DNA from: Bradyrhizobium nitroreducens
Lineage (GTDB): Bacteria; Pseudomonadota; Alphaproteobacteria; Rhizobiales; Xanthobacteraceae
Length of the DNA: 64,000 bases
Assembly (NCBI RefSeq): GCF_002776695.1
Contig: NZ_LFJC01000003.1
Span: 4,152,145 to 4,216,144, forward strand
Direction of reading: 5' to 3'
Both the position numbers and the translations under genes were made by a program. Shown here piece after piece: positions 47,045 through 55,667 of the stretch. A model generated the notes under the pieces. The model saw only the letters and a list, made by a program, of their open reading frames with translations. It made no database searches and was not told the origin of the DNA. Numbering within the stretch: position 1 is the stretch's first letter; each line of letters opens with the position of its first letter.

Positions 47045-48571
47045 ATGATCATCAGCGGCGAGCGCCGGATCGGCTATGACGGGATCCAGGCGCGCATCAA
47101 ACGCGCGGCGAGCGGGCTTCGCACCCTCGGCCTTGCCGAAGGCGCGCCGGTCGCCATGATGCTGCGCAACGACTTCGCCTTGTTCGAGGTGGTCGCAGCC
47201 TCGGCCGCACTCGGCAGCCCCGTGGTGCCGATCAACTGGCACCTGAAGGCCGAGGAGGTCCGCTACATCCTGATCGACAGCGGCGCGAAGATCCTGGTCT
47301 GCCACGCCGATCTGCTACCGCAAATTCGCAGCGGCGTTCCGGAGGATGTCAGCCTGCTCGTCGTGGCAACGCCGCCCGAGCTGGCGGCGACCTTCGCGAT
47401 TCCGCCCGAGCTGACCGGGGTTGCCGCGGGACTGGCCGATTGGGACCGCTGGCGCGACGGTCATCCGGAAATGCAGGAGCCGCCGCGCCGGGCGGCGGCG
47501 ATGATCTACACCTCGGGGACCACGGGCATGCCCAAGGGCGTGCGGCGCATGCCGATGCAGCCCGAACAGGCGGCCGCCTCCGAGCGCGTCGGCGCGATCG
47601 CCTATGGCATCAAGCCGCGCGAGGGCCAGGTCGTGCTGATCAACGGGCCGATGTATCACTCGGCGCCGCACTCCTACGGCATGATGGCCTTCCGCAACGG
47701 CTGCACCATCGTCCTTCAGCCGCGCTTCGACGCCGAGGAGCTGCTGGCGCTGATCGAGCGCCACCGCGTGACGCATATCCACATGGTGCCGACCATGTTC
47801 GTGCGGCTGTTGCGGCTGCCCGAGGCCGTCAGACAACGCTACGATCTGTCGTCGCTGCGCTTTGTCGTGCATGGCGCCGCACCCTGCCCGCCCGAGATCA
47901 AGCGGGCCATGATCGAGTGGTGGGGACCTGTCATCAACGAGTATTTCGGCTCGACCGAGACCGGAATCCCGGTGTGGCACTCCGCCGAGGAAGCGCTGAA
48001 GAAGCCTGGCACGGTGGGCCGCGCCATCGAAGGCGGCATCGTCAAGATTTTTCGCGATGACGGCAGCCTCTGCGGCGCTGGCGAGGTCGGCGAAATCTAC
48101 ATGCGCCAGACCGCGGTGCCCGATTTCGACTATCACGGCAAGGCGCAGGCGCGGGCCGAGGCGGGGCGCGACGGCCTCGTCAGCGTCGGCGACGTCGGCT
48201 ATCTCGACGAGGACGGCTATCTGTTCCTGTGCGACCGCAAGCGCGACATGGTGATCTCGGGCGGCGTCAACATCTATCCTGCCGAGATCGAGAACGTCCT
48301 GATCGCGATGCCCGGCGTCCGCGACTGCGCCGTGTTCGGCATCCCCGACCTGGAATACGGCGAGCGGCTGTGCGCCTGCATCGAGCCCGACACCGGCATC
48401 CAGCTCTCCGCCAGTGCCGTGCAAGCCTGGCTGCGTGACCGGCTGGCCAATTTCAAGGTGCCGAAGGAGATCCGGTTCCTGGATACGCTGCCGCGCGAGG
48501 CAACCGGAAAGATCTTCAAGCGCAAGCTGCGCGATCCCTATTGGGCGGACCAGAGGGCGGCTGGGCCTTAG
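47045..48571 (+). CDS. AMP-dependent acyl-CoA synthetase/ligase
   Basis: The 508-aa enzyme has the AMP-binding P-loop YTSGTTGMPKG (155-165), an adenine motif YFGSTET, hinge DRKRDMVISGG and the C-terminal lysine in EATGKIFKRKL. It would activate a carboxylic acid to its CoA thioester. The acid is unknown; the context of a binding protein and a monooxygenase suggests the ring- or chain-cleavage product of the cluster's substrate. It starts 24 nt after the binding-protein stop. Confidence 0.93.
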   Translation: MIISGERRIGYDGIQARIKRAASGLRTLGLAEGAPVAMMLRNDFALFEVVAASAALGSPVVPINWHLKAEEVRYILIDSGAKILVCHADLLPQIRSGVPEDVSLLVVATPPELAATFAIPPELTGVAAGLADWDRWRDGHPEMQEPPRRAAAMIYTSGTTGMPKGVRRMPMQPEQAAASERVGAIAYGIKPREGQVVLINGPMYHSAPHSYGMMAFRNGCTIVLQPRFDAEELLALIERHRVTHIHMVPTMFVRLLRLPEAVRQRYDLSSLRFVVHGAAPCPPEIKRAMIEWWGPVINEYFGSTETGIPVWHSAEEALKKPGTVGRAIEGGIVKIFRDDGSLCGAGEVGEIYMRQTAVPDFDYHGKAQARAEAGRDGLVSVGDVGYLDEDGYLFLCDRKRDMVISGGVNIYPAEIENVLIAMPGVRDCAVFGIPDLEYGERLCACIEPDTGIQLSASAVQAWLRDRLANFKVPKEIRFLDTLPREATGKIFKRKLRDPYWADQRAAGP

Positions 48572-48727
48572 CCGCCCGCCGCCGCCCCCTCGCTGAAGCA
48601 TCGCCGGCATATACCGTCCGAGCAGGGCCATATGCCGGCATTGCTCGGGTCATCGGCTTTTGGCGGCCAGCGAAACCGTATAGCTTCGACCAGAGGAAAC
48701 GCCGCGAAGACGGCCACGAGGTCGCGC

Positions 48728-50491
48728 ATGCTGGACAGGACGAAGGATATTTCCGTCGCCGCGCAGAGCTGGCTCGACGTGTTCGAGCACACGCTGGGCA
48801 AGAGCGATCCCCCCGCGCTGGCCGCCCTCTTCGTCGCCGACAGCTTCTGGCGCGATGTGCTGGCGCTGAGCTGGAACCTGCAAACGCTCGCGGGCCGCGA
48901 AGCGATTGCGCCAGCGCTGGCGGCGCTCGCGCCCAAGGCGGCACCGGCCAGGTTCGAGATCGCCCCCAACCGCGCGCAGCCCCGCAAAGTGACGCGTGCC
49001 GGCACCAGCAGCATCGAAGCCATCTTCAATTTCGAAACCGCGATCGGGCGCGGCAGCGGCATCATCAGGCTCGTACCTGACAGCACCGACGGCGACCGCC
49101 TCAAGGCATGGACGCTGCTCACCGCGCTCGACGAATTGAAGGGCTTCGAGGAGCAGCTCGGCACCTCGCGCCCGCGCGGCCAGGCTTATTCGCGCGATTT
49201 CCGCGGACCGAACTGGCTCGATCTGCGCAACGCCTCGCGCGACTACGCCGACCGCGATCCGGCCGTGCTGGTGGTCGGCGGCGGCCAGGCCGGGCTCGCG
49301 ATCGCAGCGCGGCTGAAGCAGTTGCAGGTCGACACGCTGATCGTCGATCGCGAGACGCGGATCGGCGACAACTGGCGCAAGCGCTACCACGCGCTGACAT
49401 TGCACAACCAGGTGCAGGTCAATCACCTGCCCTACATGCCGTTTCCGCCGAACTGGCCGACCTACATCCCCAAGGACAAGCTCGCCAACTGGTTCGAGGC
49501 CTATGTCGACGCCATGGAGCTGAATTTCTGGACCGGCACCGAGTTCGAAGGCGGCAGCTATGACGAGGCCAGAGGTCACTGGACGGTGACGCTGCGCCGC
49601 GCCGACGGCAGCACGCGGACCATGCATCCGCACCACGTGATCATGGCGACCGGCGTCAGCGGCATTGCCAACATTCCTGCCATTCCGACCCTCGACAATT
49701 TCAAGGGTACGCTGCTGCATTCCAGCCGCTACGAGGACGGCGAGAACTGGACCGGCAAGCGCGCGATCGTCATCGGCACCGGCAACAGCGGGCACGATAT
49801 CGCGCAGGATCTGTATTCCAGCGGCGCCGAGGTGACGCTGGTGCAGCGTTCGCCCACGCTCGTCACCAATATCGAGCCGTCGGCGCAGCTCGCTTATGCC
49901 ACCTACAATGAAGGCACGCTCGAGGACAACGACCTGATCGCCGCCTCGATGCCGACGCCGCTGGCGAAGAAGACGCATGTGATGCTGACGGAGCAGTCGA
50001 AGCAGCTCGACAAGGATCTGCTCGACGGCCTCGCGCGCGTCGGCTTCAAGCTCGACTTCGGCGAGGCCGGCACAGGCTGGCAGTTCAAATACCTCACCCG
50101 CGGCGGCGGCTATTATTTCAACGTCGGCTGCTCCAATTTGATCGTCGAGGGCAAGGTCAAGCTTAGGCAGTTCGACGACATCGAGAGCTTTGTCGCTGAC
50201 GGCGCGCGGATGAAGGACGGTGTGATCATCCCGGCCGACCTCATCGTGCTCTCCACCGGCTACAAGCCGCAGGAATATCTGGTGCGAAAGCTGTACGGCG
50301 ATGCCGTCGCCGACCGCGTCGGCCCGATCTGGGGCTTTGGCGAAGGCTTCGAGCTGCGCAACATGTATACGCGCACGAAACAGCCCGGCCTGTGGTTCAT
50401 CGCCGGCAGCCTCGCGCAGTGCCGCATCAACTCGAAATATCTCGCGCTGCAGATCAAGGCGATCGAGGAAGGGATTTTGGGCGGGGCATAA
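48728..50491 (+). CDS. NAD(P)/FAD-dependent monooxygenase (FMO/BVMO-like) with SnoaL-like N-terminus
   Basis: The 587-aa protein joins an N-terminal ~150-residue SnoaL/NTF2-like domain (WLDVFEHTLGKSDPPALAAL) to a flavin monooxygenase. FAD-binding VVGGGQAG is at 183-190, and a second nucleotide site IGTGNSGHD near 352 binds NADPH. ATG-ending strand motifs (MATGVSG, LSTGYKP) also fit. The RxxxHxxxH region of Baeyer-Villiger enzymes is not intact, so N- or C-oxygenation of another substrate is possible. The ATG at 48728 starts the conserved sequence; a frame to 48632 adds nothing recognisable. It follows the ligase by 156 bp. Confidence 0.88.
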   Translation: MLDRTKDISVAAQSWLDVFEHTLGKSDPPALAALFVADSFWRDVLALSWNLQTLAGREAIAPALAALAPKAAPARFEIAPNRAQPRKVTRAGTSSIEAIFNFETAIGRGSGIIRLVPDSTDGDRLKAWTLLTALDELKGFEEQLGTSRPRGQAYSRDFRGPNWLDLRNASRDYADRDPAVLVVGGGQAGLAIAARLKQLQVDTLIVDRETRIGDNWRKRYHALTLHNQVQVNHLPYMPFPPNWPTYIPKDKLANWFEAYVDAMELNFWTGTEFEGGSYDEARGHWTVTLRRADGSTRTMHPHHVIMATGVSGIANIPAIPTLDNFKGTLLHSSRYEDGENWTGKRAIVIGTGNSGHDIAQDLYSSGAEVTLVQRSPTLVTNIEPSAQLAYATYNEGTLEDNDLIAASMPTPLAKKTHVMLTEQSKQLDKDLLDGLARVGFKLDFGEAGTGWQFKYLTRGGGYYFNVGCSNLIVEGKVKLRQFDDIESFVADGARMKDGVIIPADLIVLSTGYKPQEYLVRKLYGDAVADRVGPIWGFGEGFELRNMYTRTKQPGLWFIAGSLAQCRINSKYLALQIKAIEEGILGGA

Positions 50492-50499
50492 CCACAAAC

Positions 50500-50604
50500 G
50501 TCATTCCGGGGCGCGCGTCAGCGCGAACCCCGAATCCATATATCCACCAAACTATGCGGCCAAATGGATTCCGGGCTCGCGACTTCGTCGCGCCCCGGAA
50601 TGAC
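50500..50604. repeat. GTCATTCCGGGGC inverted repeat, copy 5
   Basis: GTCATTCCGGGGCGCG at the left faces CGCGCCCCGGAATGAC at the right. ACCCCGAATCCAT and ATGGATTCCGGGC arms lie inside. It sits within the catabolic gene series, between the monooxygenase and the NHL protein, and would be transcribed on the same mRNA. Confidence 0.87.
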
Positions 50605-50618
50605 AGAAGGAGAGACCC

Positions 50619-51596
50619 ATGCCAGCCATTCTCGGCAGCGGCGAGCACCGCTATCGCGTCGTCGACAATTTCGCGAAACTGCCCGACGGCTGGCAGCTCA
50701 GCGACGTCGCCTCGGTCGCGGTCGACAGCAAGGACCGCGTCTACGTCTTCAACCGCGGCGCCCATCCGATGGTGGTGCTGGACCGCGAGGGCAATTTCCT
50801 GCGCAGCTTTGGTGAAGGCCTGTTCTCGCGCGCGCACGGCCTGCACATCGATGCCGACGACAATCTCTATTGCACCGATGACGGCGACCACACAGTGCGC
50901 AAATGCACCACCGACGGCAAGGTGCTGCTGACCATCGGCATCCCTGCCAAGCCTGCGCCGTTCATGAGCGGGGAACCGTTCCACCGCTGCACCCATACCG
51001 CCCTGTCGCCGAAGGGCGAGATCTACGTCTCCGACGGCTATGGCAATGCGCGCGTGCACAAGTTCACCCCCGACGGCAGGTTGATCAAGAGCTGGGGCGA
51101 GCCCGGCACAGATCCCGGCCAGTTCAACATCGTGCACAATATCGCCACCGACGCCGACGGCTGGGTCTATGTCGCCGACCGCGAGAACCATCGCGTCCAG
51201 GTGTTCAATGGCGAAGGCGCGTACGAGACGCAGTGGAATAATCTGCACCGCCCTTGCGCGCTGTGCTGCTGCGGCGGGGCCAAGAGTCCGACCTTCGTGA
51301 TCGGCGAGCTCGGCCCCGGCCTGGCCGTCAATCGCAAGGTGCCCAATCTCGGGCCGCGGCTGTCGATCGTGGACGCCAAGGGCAAACGCATCGCGCGGCT
51401 CGGCGGCGAGGACGGACCGGGTGTTGCGAGCGGAAAATTCCTGGCACCGCACGGCATCGCGCTGGACTCGAAGGGCGACATCTATGTCGGCGAGGTCGGC
51501 GTCACCGACTGGAAGACGAGCTTTCCGGACGAGGAGATGCCGGCCGTCGTGCGCGCGAGCAGGTGCTTGCAGAAGCTGGAGCGGGTACGGGAGTAG
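50619..51596 (+). CDS. NHL-repeat protein, peptidyl-alpha-hydroxyglycine amidating lyase-like
   Basis: The 325-aa product is built of NHL beta-propeller repeats (VAVDSKDRVYVFNRG, IDADDNLYCTDDGDHTVR, IATDADGWVYVADRENHRVQVF). It resembles the amidating-lyase family widely found in bacteria, whose real reaction there is unclear. There is no signal peptide. An unusual cysteine cluster (C213, C216, C217, C218) interrupts the propeller between two blades. AGAAGGAGAG supports the ATG at 50619. It is the last gene of the cluster. Confidence 0.85.
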   Translation: MPAILGSGEHRYRVVDNFAKLPDGWQLSDVASVAVDSKDRVYVFNRGAHPMVVLDREGNFLRSFGEGLFSRAHGLHIDADDNLYCTDDGDHTVRKCTTDGKVLLTIGIPAKPAPFMSGEPFHRCTHTALSPKGEIYVSDGYGNARVHKFTPDGRLIKSWGEPGTDPGQFNIVHNIATDADGWVYVADRENHRVQVFNGEGAYETQWNNLHRPCALCCCGGAKSPTFVIGELGPGLAVNRKVPNLGPRLSIVDAKGKRIARLGGEDGPGVASGKFLAPHGIALDSKGDIYVGEVGVTDWKTSFPDEEMPAVVRASRCLQKLERVRE

Positions 51597-51810
51597 CAGT
51601 CACGGCAACGTGCGACGAACGGGGCTGACGGTTCCCCGCCGCCGGTCTGCCCTGAGCGGGATCGCGGCTTTTTGAGCGTTTTTGCCACCCCGGCGCCGCA
51701 TTGCATGCGCCTGAATAAGTCGCTCAACGGGCTTCACAATCCCGTCACGCTGCATGTAGTATGTCAGGACATGCTGCTTCGCAGCGTATATTGGAGGCCG
51801 GGAGCGTTAC

Positions 51811-52368
51811 TTGAACGCACATGTCTCGCAAGGCAGTTGGCCGGTGTTGGTGCTGAATGCGGACTTCCGGCCGCTGAGTTACTACCCGCTGTCTCTCTGG
51901 TCGTGGCAGGACGCGATCAAGGCGGTGTTCCTCGACCGCGTCAACATCGTCGCCCACTACGATCAGGCGGTCCACAGTCCCACGCTGCAGATGCAGTTGC
52001 CGAGCGTCGTCTCGCTCAAATCCTTCGTCAAGCCGACCACCCATCCGGCCTTCACCCGGTTCAACGTCTTCCTGCGCGATCGTTTCGCCTGCCAATATTG
52101 CGGCTCGCCCGAAGACCTCACCTTCGATCACATCATCCCGCGCAGCAAAGGCGGCCAGACCACCTGGGAGAACGTGGTCGCGGCATGCTCGCCGTGTAAC
52201 TTACGCAAGGGCAATCTGACGCCGGCACAGGCCAAGATGTTTCCGCGCCAGAACGCGTTTGCCCCGACCGTGCACCAGCTGCACCGCAACGGCCGGCTGT
52301 TTCCGCCGAACTACCTGCACGACAGCTGGCTGGATTATCTGTACTGGGATACGGAGCTGGATCCGTAG
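51811..52368 (+). CDS. HNH endonuclease domain protein
   Basis: The 185-aa protein has a complete HNH domain at residues ~92-135. CQYCG and CSPCN form the zinc site, DHIIPRSKGG supplies the catalytic His, and WENVV follows. The N-terminal region VLVLNADFRPLSYYPLSLWSW is highly conserved in this family of chromosomal HNH proteins, whose role is unknown but not obviously a mobile nuclease. A TTG start is used because the conserved sequence begins there and GGGAG precedes it. An inverted pair GCATGT/ACATGC lies upstream at 51752-51774. Confidence 0.9.
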   Translation: MNAHVSQGSWPVLVLNADFRPLSYYPLSLWSWQDAIKAVFLDRVNIVAHYDQAVHSPTLQMQLPSVVSLKSFVKPTTHPAFTRFNVFLRDRFACQYCGSPEDLTFDHIIPRSKGGQTTWENVVAACSPCNLRKGNLTPAQAKMFPRQNAFAPTVHQLHRNGRLFPPNYLHDSWLDYLYWDTELDP

Positions 52369-52497
52369 GAGTCGAAGCCGGCGCCCTCGGATCGCGTTGC
52401 TTGATATCACGTCGCGAGAGGACACCGCACTCAACCCAGGCCGTCCAAAGACTCGCGAGCCCTGTAAAACAGCGCCGCGAGACATCGGCCGACATCG

Positions 52498-53510
52498 CTA
52501 TCTCCGCGCCTGCTCCATTTCGATCTGATAGACGGAAATGCGGTCGATCTCGAATGCGACGCTCGTTGGCGATTCCGCGTCGACCTGACTGACGCCGGGA
52601 AAGAACTTCGATCCGATCGCGAGATTGACGATCATGTACATGGGATCGTCGAAGCCGATCGGCACCTCGATGTCGGACACCGGCTTGCGGTCAATGAAAT
52701 AGACCAGCCGGTCCTCCTGCCACAGCACACCGTAGTTATGGAATGCGCTGGAGGCGTCGCCGACCGCGAAATCGAAGCCGCAGGACTGGATCTTCTGGGT
52801 CGCGGGAATCCGCCAATGCGTCGTCATCACGAGATCGCCCGGCCGCTCGCCGCGGCCTTCCAGCACGTCGACCTCCGGCGGCCAGCCGCCGTCGTCCGCC
52901 AGCATCCAGAACGCCGGCCATACCGCATGGCCGACCGGCACCTTGGCGCGAATTTCGAAGTAGCCGTGCTTCTGGGCGAACGTACCCTGGGTCGTCAGGA
53001 TGCCCGAGATGTACTCGTTGTTGAACAGCACCGGCTTCAATTCCGGCGGCGTGCGGCTGGCGACGATCGACAGCACACCGTCCTTCACCCTGAACGGATC
53101 GAGCCCGAGCGGCGCGGCCGCGCGGCCGCGCGGCCGGCATAACGCGGATCGACGTAGATCTGCTGCTCGCCATTGGCGCTGGTCTTGCGTTTGAAGTCGG
53201 AGCCGTCGCCGCCCCAATAGCGCGCCTCCGGCCAGGCGGCCCCGCCCGCATAATGGGGGACCCAGCGCCCGTTCGACAGCGGATGCTCGTCGAAATCCTC
53301 GCTGAACGTCCGGCGCAGCGGCAGGAAACCGAGCGAGGCCGGATTGACCGTTTCAAGCCTGCGGCACGCGATGGTGGAGGGATCGGTCGTGACCTGCAGC
53401 GACATGTGCACCGGCGCGCCATCGAGCTCGTCCTGCGCGATGCCCGGCGCAGGCACGGCGCAAAGACCGATCACGGCCAGAGCGCCCCTCGTCCAACGCT
53501 CGATCATCAT
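52498..53510 (-). pseudogene. Glycoside hydrolase family 16 protein, frameshifted
   Basis: The 5' part (from 53510) encodes a signal peptide and LGFLPLRRTFSEDFDEHP, the usual start of GH16. After residue ~127 the frame is lost and the protein ends early, near 53085. The other frame continues with the rest of the domain, including the catalytic PPEVDVLEG (E-x-D-x-x-E) and a normal end at 52498. The break lies in a GCGGCCGC tandem duplication (53114-53129); removing one 8-bp copy restores one continuous reading frame. The intact protein would have cut beta-glucans such as laminarin or lichenan. It is an inactivated gene, or perhaps a phase-variable one. Confidence 0.85.
53114..53129. repeat. 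Tandem 8-bp GCGGCCGC duplication causing the frameshift
   Basis: Two perfect copies of GCGGCCGC (53114-53121 and 53122-53129) are followed by a 7-of-8 match (53130-53137). The unit is its own reverse complement. Loss of one unit merges the two GH16 reading frames as YAGRAAAPLGLDPF. Confidence 0.9.
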
Positions 53511-53647
53511 CGCACCTCGAAGAGACCAGGACATGGGCGGAAGTTAGCTCACCCGTCTTCGCGCCGGCAACGGCGGCATCCGACGCCGGCGGGCGATTTG
53601 AAAACCGCCTCGCTCGCTTCCGTTCCGCGGCACGGGACGTGACGACC

Positions 53648-54529
53648 TTACCCGCGCTGCAAGGCAAGCGTCACGCCACCGAGCGTGAGCGCCATCGCCG
53701 TCCACTCGCGATAGCCGAGCGGCTCGCCCAGAATGATGGCGGCAGAGACCACGCCGATCACGGGAACGATCAGCATGCCCGTCGAGGCCGTGGTCGGCGG
53801 CAGGCGACGCAGCGTCTCGAACCAGGTCACGTAGCAGATGCCCATCGGCACCAGCGTCATGTAGACGAAGCAGCCGAGCCCCAGCGGGGTGATCGCGGTG
53901 ACGTCGGGACGCTCGAACAGCACACCGAGGACCAGCATGGCGGCGCAGCCGAGCCCGACCTGCCAGACGACGACGACCAGCGGCGGCATCGGCAATGGCT
54001 TGCGGTTGAGCACGTTGCCGAGCGCGAACAGGATGGCGCAGAGCAGCGCGAGCGTGATCCCGACCAGCTTGTCTGCGCCGAACGCAAAGCCGTTGCCGCT
54101 CAGGAGCAGCGTGACCCCGGCAACGCCGAGGACGAGCCCGAAGATGTCCCGCAGGCCCGGCCGCGCGTGCAGCACCGGCCAGGCGAACAGCATCGCCCAG
54201 ATCGGCATGGTGTAGGCGAGCAGAGCGCCTTCGCTCACCGTCACATATTTCATCGCGACCGTGCCGAGCCCCATCCAGGCAAAGACATTGGTGAAGGTCG
54301 CGAACACCAGCCGCGGGATGGCCTCGCGCGGAACGGCGAACGACTCTTTCCGGCTCAACACCAGAGTACCGAGAATGAGCGAGGCGCAAACGCCCGCAAG
54401 CCCGCGCGCGAACAGGGGCGGCCATTGCTGGAGCAGCAGCTTCATCAGCGGCCAGTTCAACGCCCAGCCGAAGGCCGTCACGCAGAGGCAGAGAGAGCCG
54501 ATCGTCCTGTCGCGTCGTGCCGGGTCCAT
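53648..54529 (-). CDS. DMT superfamily transporter (EamA family)
   Basis: The ~293-aa protein has ten hydrophobic helices in two EamA repeats (residues ~10-135 and ~150-290), the pattern of drug/metabolite exporters. Substrate is unknown. Start may be the ATG at 54529 or the adjacent GTG. It is monocistronic, between the GH16 remnant and the dodecin gene. Confidence 0.88.
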   Translation of the reverse strand: MDPARRDRTIGSLCLCVTAFGWALNWPLMKLLLQQWPPLFARGLAGVCASLILGTLVLSRKESFAVPREAIPRLVFATFTNVFAWMGLGTVAMKYVTVSEGALLAYTMPIWAMLFAWPVLHARPGLRDIFGLVLGVAGVTLLLSGNGFAFGADKLVGITLALLCAILFALGNVLNRKPLPMPPLVVVVWQVGLGCAAMLVLGVLFERPDVTAITPLGLGCFVYMTLVPMGICYVTWFETLRRLPPTTASTGMLIVPVIGVVSAAIILGEPLGYREWTAMALTLGGVTLALQRG

Positions 54530-54598
54530 CACCAGCGCTTAGCAGCCAGGCGCGGCCCGCTCCACCTCGGCTGGCGCATGCGGGCCATCACGGTGCGG

Positions 54599-54623
54599 GG
54601 AACCTGAGGCCGCCCTGCCCGTT
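54599..54623 (+). promoter_or_regulatory. EcfG-like promoter of the dodecin gene
   Basis: GGAAC (54599-54603) and CGTT (54620-54623) are 16 bp apart, the consensus for the general stress sigma factor EcfG. Transcription would start near 54630, about 70 nt before the dodecin ATG. Dodecins are plausible stress genes. Chance matches of this short motif do occur. Confidence 0.5.
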
Positions 54624-54701
54624 CAGAGTCAACGCCAGGCGCACCCGCATGCACGTTCCGCGAACGCGTCGTCGGCCGCAAATCGAAACAGGGGAAGACC
54701 C

Positions 54702-54923
54702 ATGCCCGCAACCGAGAGCGATCACGTCTACAAGATCCTGGACCTCGTCGGATCGTCCGAGACCTCGATCGAGGACGCGATCAAGAACGCGATCAGCCGC
54801 GCCGCCAAGACCGTTCGCGAGATGAAATGGTTCGAGGTGGTGCAGACCCGCGGCCACATCGAGAACGGTGCCGTACGTCATTACCAGGTGACGCTGCGCG
54901 TCGGCTTCACGCTGGAGGGATGA
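54702..54923 (+). CDS. Dodecin family protein
   Basis: The 73-aa protein matches dodecin. HVYKILDLVGSSETSIEDAI precedes a helix and three strands ending VTLRVGFTLEG, and the family's flavin-stacking Trp is in MKWFEVVQTRG. Dodecins form hollow dodecamers that store FMN or riboflavin and in some bacteria CoA. GGGGAAG lies before the start. It stands alone, with an EcfG-type promoter candidate. Confidence 0.93.
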   Translation: MPATESDHVYKILDLVGSSETSIEDAIKNAISRAAKTVREMKWFEVVQTRGHIENGAVRHYQVTLRVGFTLEG

Positions 54924-55031
54924 CGGCGGGCGCATCGCGGCGATCGGGCTCCACCCCGGATTTGTCGCCGGCGGTCCGACGGGATATGAGTCCGAGCGGG
55001 CCGTCTACCAGGCCTGCTCGCGAGTGCCGCC

Positions 55032-55655
55032 GTGACCGATGCCATCAAGCTCGTCCTTTTCGACATGGACAATGTCCTCTGCGCCTACGACAGGCCGACG
55101 CGTGTCGCCTATCTGGCAGAGCTTGCGGGGACCAGCAGCGAGGCCGTCCACGCGGCGATCTGGGGCAGCGGATTCGAGCTGCTCGGCGATTCCGGAGCGC
55201 TCGCCGCCGCCGACTATCTGCAAGGCTTTGGGACACGCATCGGCTATCCCCTCTCGCTCGCGGAGTGGGTGGAGGCGCGGCGCCGTTCAATGCAGCCGGA
55301 CCGCGCGATGCTGGAGATTGTCGCCCGCTTGCGGCAGACCGTCGATGTCGCCGTCCTGACCAACAATACCACGCTGGTCGCCGACCACATCGACACGCTG
55401 CTGCCGGAGCTGCGTTCGCTGTTCGGCTCCCGTATCTACACCTCGGCCCAGTTCAAGACGGCCAAGCCGGACCCGGACTGCTATCGCCGCTGCCTGTCCG
55501 AGCTACAGGTGGCGCCCGGGGCCGTTCTCTTCATCGACGACCTCGCGCAGAATGTCGCCGGTGCGAAGGAAGCCGGTCTCCTGGCATATCAGCACACCAC
55601 GCCAGAAGCTCTCAGGCAGGCACTCTCGAAGCACGGCCTGCTCGAGGCGTCCTGA
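55032..55655 (+). CDS. HAD family hydrolase
   Basis: The 207-aa protein is a HAD-IA phosphatase-like enzyme. Motif I is LFDMDNV (D11, D13), motif II LTNNT, and motif III/IV K in KTAKPDP with FIDDLAQN. The cap domain is helical (~20-80). The substrate is unknown. A GTG start is used. It is followed convergently by the MFS gene. Confidence 0.9.
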   Translation: MTDAIKLVLFDMDNVLCAYDRPTRVAYLAELAGTSSEAVHAAIWGSGFELLGDSGALAAADYLQGFGTRIGYPLSLAEWVEARRRSMQPDRAMLEIVARLRQTVDVAVLTNNTTLVADHIDTLLPELRSLFGSRIYTSAQFKTAKPDPDCYRRCLSELQVAPGAVLFIDDLAQNVAGAKEAGLLAYQHTTPEALRQALSKHGLLEAS

Positions 55656-55667
55656 GCGGACGCCGGG

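Noticed and set aside
51752..51774. GCATGT-N11-ACATGC inverted pair as an operator for the HNH gene
   Set aside because: The arms are only 6 bp with an 11-nt gap, which is expected by chance; it is noted in the gene entry but not listed.
51811..52368. The HNH protein as part of a mobile or restriction system
   Set aside because: No methyltransferase, integrase or phage gene is nearby. The family occurs as a conserved chromosomal gene in many alphaproteobacteria.
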